A stretch of DNA of 36,407 bases from Acidobacteria bacterium 13_2_20CM_2_57_6 (GCA_001917435.1 MNEA01000126.1:2653-39059); one strand, 5' to 3'. Positions 26,695 through 34,339 are shown, numbered from the stretch's first letter. Notes: generated by a model from the sequence alone, not told the origin. Numbers and translations are program-made.

Positions 26695-26820
26695 GTGGAA
26701 TTCGCCGCCGAACTACAGGCCAGCCGCCGTGAATCGTTCGCGGCCGCACATCGTCGCCTTGTCCCCCTGGGCCTTCCCCTCGAGAATGTTTTTTGCACCT
26801 CACCGCTAGTCCATAGGTAG
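26695..26820 (+). CDS. Possible leaderless small ORF
   Basis: 41 codons from GTG 26695 (begins MEFAAELQASRRESF, ends TSPLVHR). It begins six bases after a perfect TATAAT, the spacing of a leaderless transcript. The first half could form a charged amphipathic helix. No family is recognised. It precedes the STAS gene in the same direction and could be its leader. Low certainty: it may be untranslated leader sequence. Confidence 0.22.
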   Translation: MEFAAELQASRRESFAAAHRRLVPLGLPLENVFCTSPLVHR

Positions 26821-26851
26821 AATGTGTCCCCCAGTGGATAGGGTATGAACT

Positions 26852-27226
26852 GTGCAAGCGACAAATTTTTCAGTGTCCATTCGACAGGCGGGCCCGATAT
26901 CTTTGGTGGATGTGTCCGGGCGCTTGACCTTCTTCGAGGTCGGCGCGCTGCGCGATTCCATTTCGCGGCTGCTGAAGCCGGGTCGAAGAAACATTGTTCT
27001 GAATTTAAGCGGTCTTCAATATCTGGACAGTTCAGGGATCGGCGAGCTGGCGAAAATCTATGTCTCAGTCGTCAAAGTCGACGGACAGTTGAAGGTGGTT
27101 GGGTTGTCGCCGAAAGTCGAAGAGATTCTCAAGATTTCACAGCTCTATCAAGTTTTCCCGGAATTTCCGACCGAACAGGCGGCCTTGCGGAGTTTTCCGG
27201 AATCCAGCCCCAAACGGACCATCTAA
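26852..27226 (+). CDS. STAS-domain anti-sigma factor antagonist
   Basis: 124 residues, a single STAS domain of the SpoIIAA/RsbV type. The conserved loop NLSGLQYLDSSGIGELAKIY holds the phosphorylatable Ser (60 or 61), which controls binding to a serine-kinase anti-sigma factor. The first strands (ISLVDVSGRLTFFEVGALRDSI) match the family. The start is a GTG at 26852 after GGATAGGG. An overlapping ATG frame at 26845 is a different frame and not protein-like. No partner kinase or phosphatase gene is in the window, so the pathway it serves is unknown. The C-terminal tail after the domain is short and polar. Confidence 0.85.
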   Translation: MQATNFSVSIRQAGPISLVDVSGRLTFFEVGALRDSISRLLKPGRRNIVLNLSGLQYLDSSGIGELAKIYVSVVKVDGQLKVVGLSPKVEEILKISQLYQVFPEFPTEQAALRSFPESSPKRTI

Positions 27227-27247
27227 ATTCATAAATCTCCAAAACTG

Positions 27248-27292
27248 CCGCAAAAGGAGAGAAGCGGTCAGGGCAATTGCCCTAACCGCCTC
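27248..27292 (-). terminator. Terminator of the DksA-comF-HNH strand
   Basis: A 32-base near-palindrome (27261-27292), with GAAGCGGTCAGGGC and GCCCTAACCGCCTC as arms around AATT. In minus-strand RNA both imperfect positions become G-U pairs, giving a continuous stem; in plus-strand RNA they are mismatches. TCTCCTTTTG follows on the minus strand. This marks it as the 3' end of the minus-strand genes, about 107 bases after the HNH stop. Confidence 0.65.
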
Positions 27293-27398
27293 CCGGGGTG
27301 TGTCCTCGAAGTGGTATTGATATGTTAGATGGCTGCCAGCGAAAAAGGTTTCCTTCTTCCAAAAATTTTTCAAAACAATCGATTTAGTAGCGTAAATC

Positions 27399-28046
27399 TC
27401 AGTAAAACAAATACTTACGCCACCGCTCGTCCCGGTGCCCGATCAGCCTCATGAGCTGCCTGGAGGTGTGCAACGTAAAGGGGCGGGGCTTGCGAGCCAA
27501 TTTTAGCCCGGCCTCCTCCGGAGTCCGGTCCCCCTTGCTATTATTGCACCTGTAGCAGCAGGCCACGAGGTTTTCCCAAGTGGATCGTCCGCCGCGCGAC
27601 CTCGGCACAACGTGGTCCAGGGTTAGCTCCGAGCTGGGAAACACCCGCACACAGAACTGGCAGGTATTGCGATCCCGCAGCAAAATGTTTTTCCGCGAAA
27701 GCGCGCGGCTCTGCTGGGGAATATGGCGGTACGCCAGCAGGCGGATCACGGACGGGACTTTGTGCGCGTGCGCTGCGGAATGCACCTCTGCGTTGTGCAT
27801 CTCTTCTGCCTGCGCGACGCCCTTCAGCATTAGCACCATTGCGCGCCGCACGGCCGTCACGTTGATCGGTTCGTATGTCGCGTTCAGTACCAGCACCGGC
27901 TCCTGCATCAGGGATGCACGGCGCGCCGAAATCAGGTTGTGGGATCTACTGCCTGCGGGACCCTCGGAGCCGGGCATAACCTCGCCCGCCACTTCGGGGG
28001 TATAGCGCCCCCGGGATTCGACCGACATGTGCCGGTTTGCGCCCAT
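27399..28046 (-). CDS. HNH endonuclease family protein
   Basis: 215 residues. The HNH nuclease core carries zinc-binding CQFC (Cys 129, 132), [13 protein letters not shown] (Asp 144, catalytic His 145), [18 protein letters not shown] (Cys 164 and 167 area), and ends with a basic tail. The N-terminal half, starting [26 protein letters not shown], is the usual companion of a widespread, poorly understood bacterial HNH family; not a classical homing enzyme or restriction system. ATG 28046 has GAGGAAGG close upstream and is preferred, but the conserved part starts at ATG 27908, so the first 46 residues may be an extension. It lies 20 bases after comF on the same strand. Confidence 0.85.
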   Translation of the reverse strand: MGANRHMSVESRGRYTPEVAGEVMPGSEGPAGSRSHNLISARRASLMQEPVLVLNATYEPINVTAVRRAMVLMLKGVAQAEEMHNAEVHSAAHAHKVPSVIRLLAYRHIPQQSRALSRKNILLRDRNTCQFCVRVFPSSELTLDHVVPRSRGGRSTWENLVACCYRCNNSKGDRTPEEAGLKLARKPRPFTLHTSRQLMRLIGHRDERWRKYLFY

Positions 28047-28066
28047 CGCGCCTTCCTCGGGTTATT

Positions 28067-28890
28067 TTACCACTCTCTGGCGCCTGGCAGGGGGTTTCTG
28101 AGGGCTCGCGCTACGGTAAGACCAATCACGGACTTGGTTCCCGCCTCTCGCAGCGCTCGTGCACAAGCATCCAGCGTCGCTCCAGTTGTCAATACATCAT
28201 CTACCAGTAAGACGCGTAGGTTGTCAACCCGGCTGTCTGGACGTGTGGCAAAAGCGCCACGCACAGACTCCCATCGCTCTTCCACACTCAGCACCTGCTT
28301 GTCTGGCCGGGGTCGCGTGCGCACCAGAAGCCCAGCTTTATGGGGCAACCGCAGCCTTTTTGCCAGGGGCTTGGAGAGAAGTGCCGCCTGGTTGTATCCT
28401 CGCTCTCGTTCTCGCTCGCGCTGGAGTGGTACTGGAACCACCACGTCCGCTGCCAGCCGATCCGCTTCGCTGTTCACCACTTCAGCCAGCCGCTCGGCAA
28501 ACCACGCTCCCAACGGCTCCATCTGCTCAAACTTCAGCAGCAAAATGGCTCGCACCACGGCGCTTGATACACCGCAAAGCTTCGGGGCCTATCAAAAACG
28601 TAGGTCCTGTTTTGGCAAGCGGGGCACAGTAACGGCTGCTCCGGCTCACGCTTCCATCCTGGCAGCGGTCGTCCGCAGATCTCGCATACAATGTCCGGAA
28701 CACGTTCAAACGACGAAAGGCACTCCTCACAAAGGGGGACGCGGCTGGCGCCTGTCAACAAGCTATCGCAGATGCGGCACCCGGAAGGAAAAAACACGCT
28801 GACGAGTGCGTCGCTAGCCTTCGCGAACCACCCGCGCGCGCCCCGCCGTTTCGCTGCTGCGGGGTCGCTGGATGGACTATTGTGCTCCAC
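28067..28890 (-). pseudogene. comF: ComF-family phosphoribosyltransferase, broken by one frameshift
   Basis: Two overlapping frames together make one ComF protein. The first (28890-28534, GTG start) has the N-terminal zinc-binding part: CRICDSLL, CEECLSSF, CEICGRPLPG, CPACQ. The second (28558-28067) has the phosphoribosyltransferase part: LLKFEQMEPLGAWFAERL, PVPLQRERERERGYNQA, and the PRPP loop VLLVDDVLTTGATLDACARAL. Near 28560 the expected ...YQGAxVRAI... is interrupted; a single missing base, probably a G in CAAGGCG, would restore it. No slippery heptamer suitable for programmed frameshifting is seen. ComF is needed for DNA uptake in competent bacteria. It may be a real inactivation or a sequencing error; the other motifs are intact, which favours a recent event or error. 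Confidence 0.75.
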
Positions 28891-29011
28891 GCCAGCAAGA
28901 ATCTACTCCTTTTTGTTCTTTAATTAAAGAGGGAGAGTACCCTGAAGTAATAGAGTGTTCTGAAGCACCGCGGAGGGCAAGTCTTCCGTGATTACAGCCT
29001 TTCTTTGTCCA

Positions 29012-29401
29012 TCATTGCAGCAGTCCCTGCTCCATCTTTTCCTGGCAGGCGATACAATGCTTCGCCCACGGCACCGCTTCCAGCCGCTTCTGCTGTAACT
29101 CTTCCTGGCAATTCGCACATACACCGTACGCGTCGCTTTGGATGCGCTTCAGCGCCGCGTCGATCATGTTCAGGATCGCCCGGTCTGTATTGGTCATCCC
29201 AAACAGAAACTCCTTGGTATAGGAGTTCGCGGCCTTGTCCGCCAGGTCCACCGTTGGATCTTCGTCAGCAGTGCGGCCCTCTTCCTGAGTTCGCGCGATG
29301 GTCTTAGTCAACTCTTCCCGCCGCGCCAGCAATTTCTTCTTGTAGTATTCCAGTCTTTTCTTGTCCATGCCTGCTTTAACCTTATCAGTGCCCTTATTCA
29401 T
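29012..29401 (-). CDS. DksA/TraR-family zinc-finger protein
   Basis: 129 residues from ATG 29401. A basic coiled-coil N-terminal part (MDKKRLEYYKKKLLARREELTKTIART) is followed by the acidic loop ADEDPTVDLADKAANSY and a four-Cys zinc finger (Cys 95, 98, 116, 119 in YGVCANCQEE...KHCIACQEK). DksA-type proteins enter the secondary channel of RNA polymerase and, with ppGpp, retune promoters; shorter relatives act alone. The frame is open up to 29611, but a strong promoter at 29498-29526 starts transcription near 29491, which excludes that start. ATG 29368 is a second candidate (118 residues). Confidence 0.85.
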   Translation of the reverse strand: MNKGTDKVKAGMDKKRLEYYKKKLLARREELTKTIARTQEEGRTADEDPTVDLADKAANSYTKEFLFGMTNTDRAILNMIDAALKRIQSDAYGVCANCQEELQQKRLEAVPWAKHCIACQEKMEQGLLQ

Positions 29402-29497
29402 GTTTTTCAGTATGCCTATAAGTGCGTGCCCCCGTTTCACGCTCGTCGTGGAGCGATTTTCCTCTACGAGCTTTTCGGGGCCATCTAAAAACTCCGT

Positions 29498-29526
29498 AGT
29501 GTAGGCCGAGTTATGAACAGTGTCAA
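29498..29526 (-). promoter_or_regulatory. Sigma-70-type promoter of the DksA/TraR-like gene
   Basis: Read on the minus strand: TTGACA (29526-29521), exactly 17 bases, TACACT (29503-29498). The -35 is perfect and the -10 matches at four positions. It gives a leader of about 90 bases before ATG 29401. Confidence 0.65.
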
Positions 29527-29839
29527 GCGGTGCGAACTTAGTTGTGTCGAAGCAACAAGAACGCAAGCGCCTTTTCAGCAATTCTGGCAGGCGTTCAATC
29601 CAGTGAATCATTGCATTTTGGATTCAAGGATTTTGCTCTGGGACGTTTGCCTTAAGCAATTCTTTTGGCGAAATTATCAAGTTCACCCGATGGCGGGCGC
29701 CTACGGCTCACAATGGATTTCTCGCGACGCGCAGGAAGCGCACTTCATCGTCCCGAAGTGAGCCAGTCATCTTACGGTTTCTGGTTACCTCTGCTCGCCC
29801 TCAGGTGTGCGTGTCAGCTAACAATTCAAGGAGGATTGC
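29527..29839. other. Intergenic region between divergent genes, no gene seen
   Basis: 313 bases between the DksA-like promoter and the choice-of-anchor P gene. An open frame at 29665-30138 is a shadow of the gene at 29840. I see no promoter that satisfies both boxes for the plus-strand gene, and no strong repeat. Confidence 0.45.
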
Positions 29840-30475
29840 ATGCATCGATTAATATCACTCAGGCGCTGTTCCCTCGCGGTTGCTCTCGCGGCGGCACTGC
29901 TGACCTGGCCCGCGGCTGGCTATGCACAGCTTGGCGGGATCTTACCGCCCCCGACTACTACAACGGGAACGGTTCTGGGGAGCGCGAGCGCGGTCCAAGC
30001 GACCGTCCTCGGCATGACCACCGTGCTGAGCGGTACCGGGCCACTCGGCAGCACAAACGATGCCCTGGATGCTTCTTTGCTTACAGGCGGAGTTCCTTCG
30101 ACGCTTACTGCGGAAACGCTGAGCGCAACCGCGATTAGCTATGCCGATGAGGTTGACTCAGCAGCTTCGCTGGGAAATCTGAATATGACCGTAGCCGGAA
30201 TCGGCATTACCGCGGATTTTGTGATGGCCCAGGCATCGCAAGCATTGGGTGCTCCAGGGAGTGGGAGTTCAACGCTCACTAATCTTTCGATTAATGGAAT
30301 TCCCGTCGCCGTCACGGGAGCCCCCAGCCAGGCGATCCCCGTTCCCGGCGGCCAGGTGATTATCAACGAGCAGATGATTTCATCAACCGGCACCGCGGTA
30401 GTAAACGCGCTGCACGTTGTTGTGACCGGAGTTGCCGACGTAGTAGTCGCATCCGCGACTGCGGGTATCTCTTAG
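29840..30475 (+). CDS. Secreted choice-of-anchor P-like protein
   Basis: 211 residues. A signal peptide (MHRLISLRRCSLAVALAAALLTWPAAGYA) is followed by a Thr/Pro segment and a beta-rich domain poor in charged residues: GTVLGSASAVQATVLGMTTVLSGTGPLGST, then TNLSINGIPVAVTGAPSQAIPVPGGQVIINEQ and NALHVVVTGVADVVVASATAGIS. The final part matches the 'choice-of-anchor P' pattern, seen in surface or exported proteins of several phyla. Function unknown. CAAGGAGGATTGC before ATG 29840 fixes the start. It is followed 41 bases on by the post-COAP protein gene, probably one operon. Confidence 0.78.
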   Translation: MHRLISLRRCSLAVALAAALLTWPAAGYAQLGGILPPPTTTTGTVLGSASAVQATVLGMTTVLSGTGPLGSTNDALDASLLTGGVPSTLTAETLSATAISYADEVDSAASLGNLNMTVAGIGITADFVMAQASQALGAPGSGSSTLTNLSINGIPVAVTGAPSQAIPVPGGQVIINEQMISSTGTAVVNALHVVVTGVADVVVASATAGIS

Positions 30476-30516
30476 CCTCACGATAAGTGAGCCAGATGCG
30501 GGAGGAGAAAGTACAA

Positions 30517-31131
30517 ATGAACGAAAGAGCAAAGAGAATCAGTAGATTGGCATCCGGGCTCGTGGTAGTGGCGCTCGTCGTGACTGGCGCGATGCTGGTC
30601 GGGACTGCGACAGCACCTCCCGTAAAAGCTTGGGAAACGCTGCCGCCCTGCGACTTTCTGACCGGCGGCGGATGGATCGTTTACAACGGCAATAAGGCCA
30701 ACTTCGGCGTGGCGGGCGGATGCAAGCATGGTTCGCCGACCTGGGGTCACCTTGAGTACATTGACCACGGCACCGGCCTAAACGTTCACTGGACCAGCAT
30801 CACAGGGTACTTCTTCGTCGACGACGGCACCGGCACGGACCCGCAGACGGGCCAGCCCAACTGGAACGCGGGGCATCTGCGGAACGGCCAGGACAAACCT
30901 GTACGGTGACGTCAACTTTGCTGTTCGGGCCAAAGACGCTGGAGAACCAGGTGTGAACGACCAGTTCGACATCCGGTTGACGGATTCCACTGGAAACGTC
31001 GTCTATTACGACACGACCTCGGAGTGTTTGCACTATTTGGGTTCCTCATCCAGCTTCATAAGCCCAATCCGTCAACCTCAGGGAGCTTCGGTGGTTCGTG
31101 TCCCGCGTACACTCCGTTCCAGTCCCAGTAG
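30517..31131 (+). pseudogene. Exported post-COAP-domain protein with two compensating frameshifts
   Basis: From ATG 30517 (GGAGGAG ten bases upstream) the product begins with a signal peptide, then CDFLTGGGWIVYNGNKANFGVAGG and GHLEYIDHGTG, the start of a post-COAP-type domain. At CCC (30856-30858) one extra C shifts the frame; the domain continues in the +1 frame as GICGTARTNLYGDVNFAVRAKDAGEP. Near 31039-31041 one missing G returns it to the original frame, ending QLHKPNPSTSGSFGGSCPAYTPF and TAG at 31129. Both indels are in short homopolymers. As written the first frame stops at 30909. The protein is probably a partner of the preceding anchor protein; function unknown. The indels may be read errors or recent decay. 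Confidence 0.75.
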
Positions 31132-31153
31132 GGAATGTCGTGACTGCAGCCAC

Positions 31154-31204
31154 GGCTCCTGGACATGCACATCAGCGCAACTCCGCTGATGGCATTCAGG
31201 AGCC
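31154..31204. repeat. Long hairpin between convergent genes
   Basis: Three nested stems: GGCTCCTG (31154-31161) with CAGGAGCC (31197-31204), ATGC (31165-31168) with GCAT (31192-31195), and CATCAGCG (31170-31177) with CGCTGATG (31184-31191), total 20 pairs in 51 bases. No T-tract follows on either strand. It may be a bidirectional terminator, an RNA-stabilising element or a small repeat of palindromic type. Confidence 0.6.
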
Positions 31205-31234
31205 GGCGCGGCAGTTGGTGCCCCGCCCCCGCCG

Positions 31235-33028
31235 CTAAGGAACGATAGGCAATACCAGCGCAGATGGACGCGCCTTGTCGTGATAAATCACGTTCGTTGC
31301 TTTGACCATACGCGTCGAACGGGCCTGCTCTTCACCCGTGTTCAGGTTGCGGTCGAAGCGCGGGAAGTTGCTGCTGGAAACCTCCAGCCGCAGTTTGTGC
31401 CCTGCGAGAAACACATTGCTCGTCGACCACAAATCCATCGTAATGTGATACGTCTCACCCGGGTTCGCCAGTTCCGGCTTCTCTTGCGAATTCCGGTAAC
31501 GCAGCCGCAGGATCCCGCTCGTCAGGTTCTGTGCAAAACCATTCGGCCAAACATCCACGAGCATTCCCGTGAAGTCCGTATCCACGGCTGAACTGCTCAC
31601 GAACAAGTCCAGCGAGACCGGTCCCGTCACCTCGGTGTCCTTTGCAAACGCTGGCGTCGTGTACACCAGCACGTCGCTGCGCGCCTCCGCGGGCCTCTGA
31701 TCTTCCGGCCCAATTCCTGTCGGCAGCGCGCCGCAGCACAGCGGCCCGCCAATCGTCGGTGTCGCATCGCTTGGGTCGAAAACGTATTGGTCCGGCTTCT
31801 CCTCCGCGGGAGCCACCAAGCTCAAAGCCCCGTTCCCAGCCACTCCGTTTGCCACGCCGGTCGAATGCAGGTAATACTTCGTGCTTTTCGCCCGCGCCAG
31901 CGGCCAATCATCCTCTTCGCGCCACTCGTTTTTGCCCATTACGAAAATCTTCACCGGCTTTTCTTTCTCAACTCCGTTCGCTTCTCCTTTCAGCAGCATG
32001 TCGTACCAACGCAACGTCAGCTCATCGCCATCGATGGGCAGTTTTTCTCCAAAGTCAACCGCGCCGACTTTTCTGTTGTTCCAACCTCCGGCGTGTCCCC
32101 CGACGTACACCAGCAGCCGCTGCCCGCGCCGGGCCGTTTCCGAGCCTGCCTCCTTCTTCAGTCGCGCATAATTTCTTAGCGTGCCGCCCAGAAAAATGTC
32201 GTACCACGCGCCCAGGTTGAAGACGGGTACCTGAACCTGCTCGTAGTGATCCTCAATGGAGATTTGCTTCCAGTACTCGTCGAAATTCGGATGCGCCAGC
32301 CAATCGCTGAAATAAGGCGCCAAACCCTCTGCTTCCGGCGCTTCCAGCACGGGATATGCGCGCAAGGGCAGAATCTTCGTCCACCCAAGGGCATTACCGG
32401 CCAAATCCACGCGCCGCCGCATCGTGTTCATCGACAGGCCGGTCGCCCACGATTCGTTGAACCACTGCTCGAATGCCCCGCCCTGATAAGCCCAGCCGTC
32501 ATGATAGTTCGACGCCGTCACGTTCGGGCAAATCCCCGCCAGGTGCGGTGGCTTTGCGATGGCCGCCAGGAATTGCGTCGCCCCGACGTACGATCCCCCA
32601 AACATCCCCACCTTCCCATTCGAATAAGGAAGTGCCGCCGCCCATTCCACGGTGTCATATCCGTCCCGCGATTCATTCTTGAAGGTGTACCATTCGCCCT
32701 CCGAAGTGAATCGCCCGCGCACATCCTGGGCAATCACCACGTATCCGCGCGCCGCAGCCTTCAATCCAAAATTCGTTTCGCCCGTCTTGTCGTACGGCGT
32801 GCGTACCAGCAACACCGGAAACTTTCCATCCGTCTTCGGCCGGTAAATGTCCGCGCGAAGCATTACACCGTCGCGCATCTTCGCCGCTACGCTGTGCTCT
32901 ACAATGGTTTCTTGATTTTGGGCTGCCACTACGGCTGGCGCCATCAGTCGAAACGGCAGCAGGAAAGCGGCAAGAAACAAACCAACCTGTCCCGCGTGCT
33001 GCAAGCGCTCTTGTAGGTTCTCCCGCAT
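31235..33028 (-). CDS. Exported CocE/NonD-family (S15-type) hydrolase
   Basis: 597 residues. A signal peptide (about 1-36) precedes an alpha/beta-hydrolase domain: VPVKMRDG-type start as SVAAKMRDGVMLRADIYRPKTDGKFPVLLVRTPYDK, the nucleophile elbow GMFGGSYVGAT (Ser 146), NLGAWYDIFLGG (probable acid Asp) and the His region VYVGGHAGGW. The C-terminal jelly-roll (from about 420, with TEVTGPVSLDLFVSSSAVDTDFTGMLVDVWPNG) completes the X-Pro dipeptidyl-peptidase/CocE architecture. The family cleaves esters or dipeptides; the substrate here is unknown, and the export signal suggests a periplasmic or secreted peptidase or esterase. AGAGGTG before ATG 33028 fixes the start. The -35/-10 pair at 33079-33107 lies upstream, with tandem repeats beside it. 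Confidence 0.9.
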   Translation of the reverse strand: MRENLQERLQHAGQVGLFLAAFLLPFRLMAPAVVAAQNQETIVEHSVAAKMRDGVMLRADIYRPKTDGKFPVLLVRTPYDKTGETNFGLKAAARGYVVIAQDVRGRFTSEGEWYTFKNESRDGYDTVEWAAALPYSNGKVGMFGGSYVGATQFLAAIAKPPHLAGICPNVTASNYHDGWAYQGGAFEQWFNESWATGLSMNTMRRRVDLAGNALGWTKILPLRAYPVLEAPEAEGLAPYFSDWLAHPNFDEYWKQISIEDHYEQVQVPVFNLGAWYDIFLGGTLRNYARLKKEAGSETARRGQRLLVYVGGHAGGWNNRKVGAVDFGEKLPIDGDELTLRWYDMLLKGEANGVEKEKPVKIFVMGKNEWREEDDWPLARAKSTKYYLHSTGVANGVAGNGALSLVAPAEEKPDQYVFDPSDATPTIGGPLCCGALPTGIGPEDQRPAEARSDVLVYTTPAFAKDTEVTGPVSLDLFVSSSAVDTDFTGMLVDVWPNGFAQNLTSGILRLRYRNSQEKPELANPGETYHITMDLWSTSNVFLAGHKLRLEVSSSNFPRFDRNLNTGEEQARSTRMVKATNVIYHDKARPSALVLPIVP

Positions 33029-33078
33029 TGGAACACCTCTTTCCGGGTTGCTCCGAGATTCCCCCCCCAGAGTGGTGC

Positions 33079-33107
33079 AGCCTAGGCCGACTCCTCGCCA
33101 CTGTCAA
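33079..33107 (-). promoter_or_regulatory. Promoter of the CocE-type gene
   Basis: Read on the minus strand: TTGACA (33107-33102), exactly 17 bases, then TAGGCT (33084-33079). The -35 is perfect and the -10 is weak, a combination that often needs an activator. Confidence 0.5.
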
Positions 33108-33110
33108 GAC

Positions 33111-33136
33111 TGCCCGGTCTTTGTGCCCGGTCTTTG
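33111..33136. repeat. Tandem 13-bp direct repeats beside the -35 box
   Basis: TGCCCGGTCTTTG occurs twice without a gap (33111-33123, 33124-33136), starting three bases upstream of the -35 box of the CocE-type gene. The position fits a tandem activator site; a simple slippage duplication is also possible. Confidence 0.6.
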
Positions 33137-33373
33137 TGTGTCGCGTTGTTCGTATGCTAACTTCCGTGGGCCAAGCTCCGAAGTACGAACGCGGATTTCT
33201 CCGCAGTAGTCTTCTAAGTTTAACGATGTTACTTCTCGAAAATTTGGGTGCGGTTGAGACCCTGCCAACTCAAAATCCAGAAATCCATTCCGCTAAGAGT
33301 CATTCCAGAAACGTTTGAGGTGGCTTTGCTGCTCGAACTTCGTCTTTCCCTTTAGTCCCGGATCGAGGTTCCA

Positions 33374-33430
33374 CCGTTTTCAGGGCAGCTTCCGGTTGAC
33401 GGCCATCAGGAAGCGTGCCGCCGAAAACGG
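33374..33430. repeat. Long hairpin upstream of the HExxH protein gene
   Basis: CCGTTTTC (33374-33381) with GAAAACGG (33423-33430), GCA (33385-33387) with TGC (33416-33418), and GCTTCC (33388-33393) with GGAAGC (33409-33414): 17 pairs around a 15-base loop. It ends 36 bases before ATG 33467, so it would lie in the 5' leader or promoter. No T-tract. Confidence 0.5.
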
Positions 33431-33466
33431 CCTGTGGTGAGTTACAGGTCCGGGCGGGAGAAAGTG

Positions 33467-34339
33467 ATGTACTCCGCCCCTCGGAGCATTCTGGCCGTCG
33501 CAGTTGTTTTTATTTCGGGCCTTACCGAAACAGTTTCTTTCGCTCAGGGCATAAATTTCATTCGTCACGCCGCAGATCCACTGCCGGTTTCCAAGACAGT
33601 CTCGAGCAGGGTGCCCTGCACAAACAATTCGCGCACGACTACTGCAGCAGGCGGTGACGCAGACGTGCCCTGCGATGCTCCGCCGGTGAGCGTGCCATCG
33701 CTGAACCCGTGCAACCCGGCAACTTTGCCGCAAATTGGCTGTACTCCGGCGACAGATCCGGTGCATGAGAATCTAGCGGCTATGGGAAAGCCAGGCCAGA
33801 AAATCCTGCGCGCACGCGACAGAGTCTTGGAGATTCTGCAAAGCGAGAACGCTTGCTCGGCATGGTTCCGTCAAAAAGACCCAAATCCGGCTGCCGCTTT
33901 TCAAACCCTCGGCTTCGCTATCGATCGCCACGGAGAAGAGGTTATCCACGTTTCGAAGGGCGCGGCGTCCGAATATTTCTTCCGAGATCCCTATGTGGCC
34001 AAGGTGGGCCAGGATATTGGCGCTTTCTCCACCATTACATTGAATGCCGGCGGCGCCTTTTTCCGCGCCCTGGCGACGACCGTAGCAGTCTCCAAAGAAG
34101 GTGGCTTAAGCACATTCGAAAAACCCCGGTTAATTAACGTGGGGCCATACCCGGGCGATTCACTGGATGCCCGGACGCTGGCCTTGCTGCACGAGTTCGG
34201 CCACGTGCTAAACCTTCTGCCGCAAGATTTCGATAACGAAGACGGCAGGTCGATGCAGAATACGGTCGAAGTCCTTCGTTTCTGCCGCGCGGAAGTAGAA
34301 TCGAAAGTCAGGCGCGGCACGCTTGCAGTCAGGCGCTGA
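33467..34339 (+). CDS. Secreted protein with HEFGH zinc-protease motif
   Basis: 290 residues from ATG 33467 (GGGAGAAA upstream; the frame extends to 33434). A signal peptide (MYSAPRSILAVAVVFISGLTETVSFA) is followed by a Cys/Pro-rich segment (VPCTNN, DVPCDAP, NPCNPATLPQIGC) and a domain ending in LDARTLALLHEFGHVLNLLPQDFDNEDGRSMQNTVEVL. HEFGH (His 242, Glu 243, His 246) is an HExxH metalloprotease signature; the following Asp/Asn-rich stretch may supply a third ligand. I do not recognise the family. It could be a secreted peptidase or a pseudo-enzyme. It is the first of two exported genes in this direction, followed about 146 bases later by the amidohydrolase. Confidence 0.7.
   Translation: MYSAPRSILAVAVVFISGLTETVSFAQGINFIRHAADPLPVSKTVSSRVPCTNNSRTTTAAGGDADVPCDAPPVSVPSLNPCNPATLPQIGCTPATDPVHENLAAMGKPGQKILRARDRVLEILQSENACSAWFRQKDPNPAAAFQTLGFAIDRHGEEVIHVSKGAASEYFFRDPYVAKVGQDIGAFSTITLNAGGAFFRALATTVAVSKEGGLSTFEKPRLINVGPYPGDSLDARTLALLHEFGHVLNLLPQDFDNEDGRSMQNTVEVLRFCRAEVESKVRRGTLAVRR

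Larger units (their letters stand above)
33029..33466. other. Divergent intergenic region with promoter, tandem repeats and long hairpin
   Basis: 438 bases between the CocE-type gene and the HExxH protein gene. It holds an 8-base C-run (33061-33068), the CocE-type promoter, tandem 13-bp repeats and a long hairpin, each described separately. No gene is seen in it. Confidence 0.55.

Noticed and set aside
28534..28575. Programmed -1 frameshifting in comF
   Set aside because: The direction would fit, but no slippery heptamer and no downstream pseudoknot are evident, and ComF is not known to use frameshifting.
29402..29611. Upstream start for the DksA/TraR-like gene
   Set aside because: A strong promoter at 29498-29526 lies inside that extension, and the added residues do not look like a DksA N-terminus.
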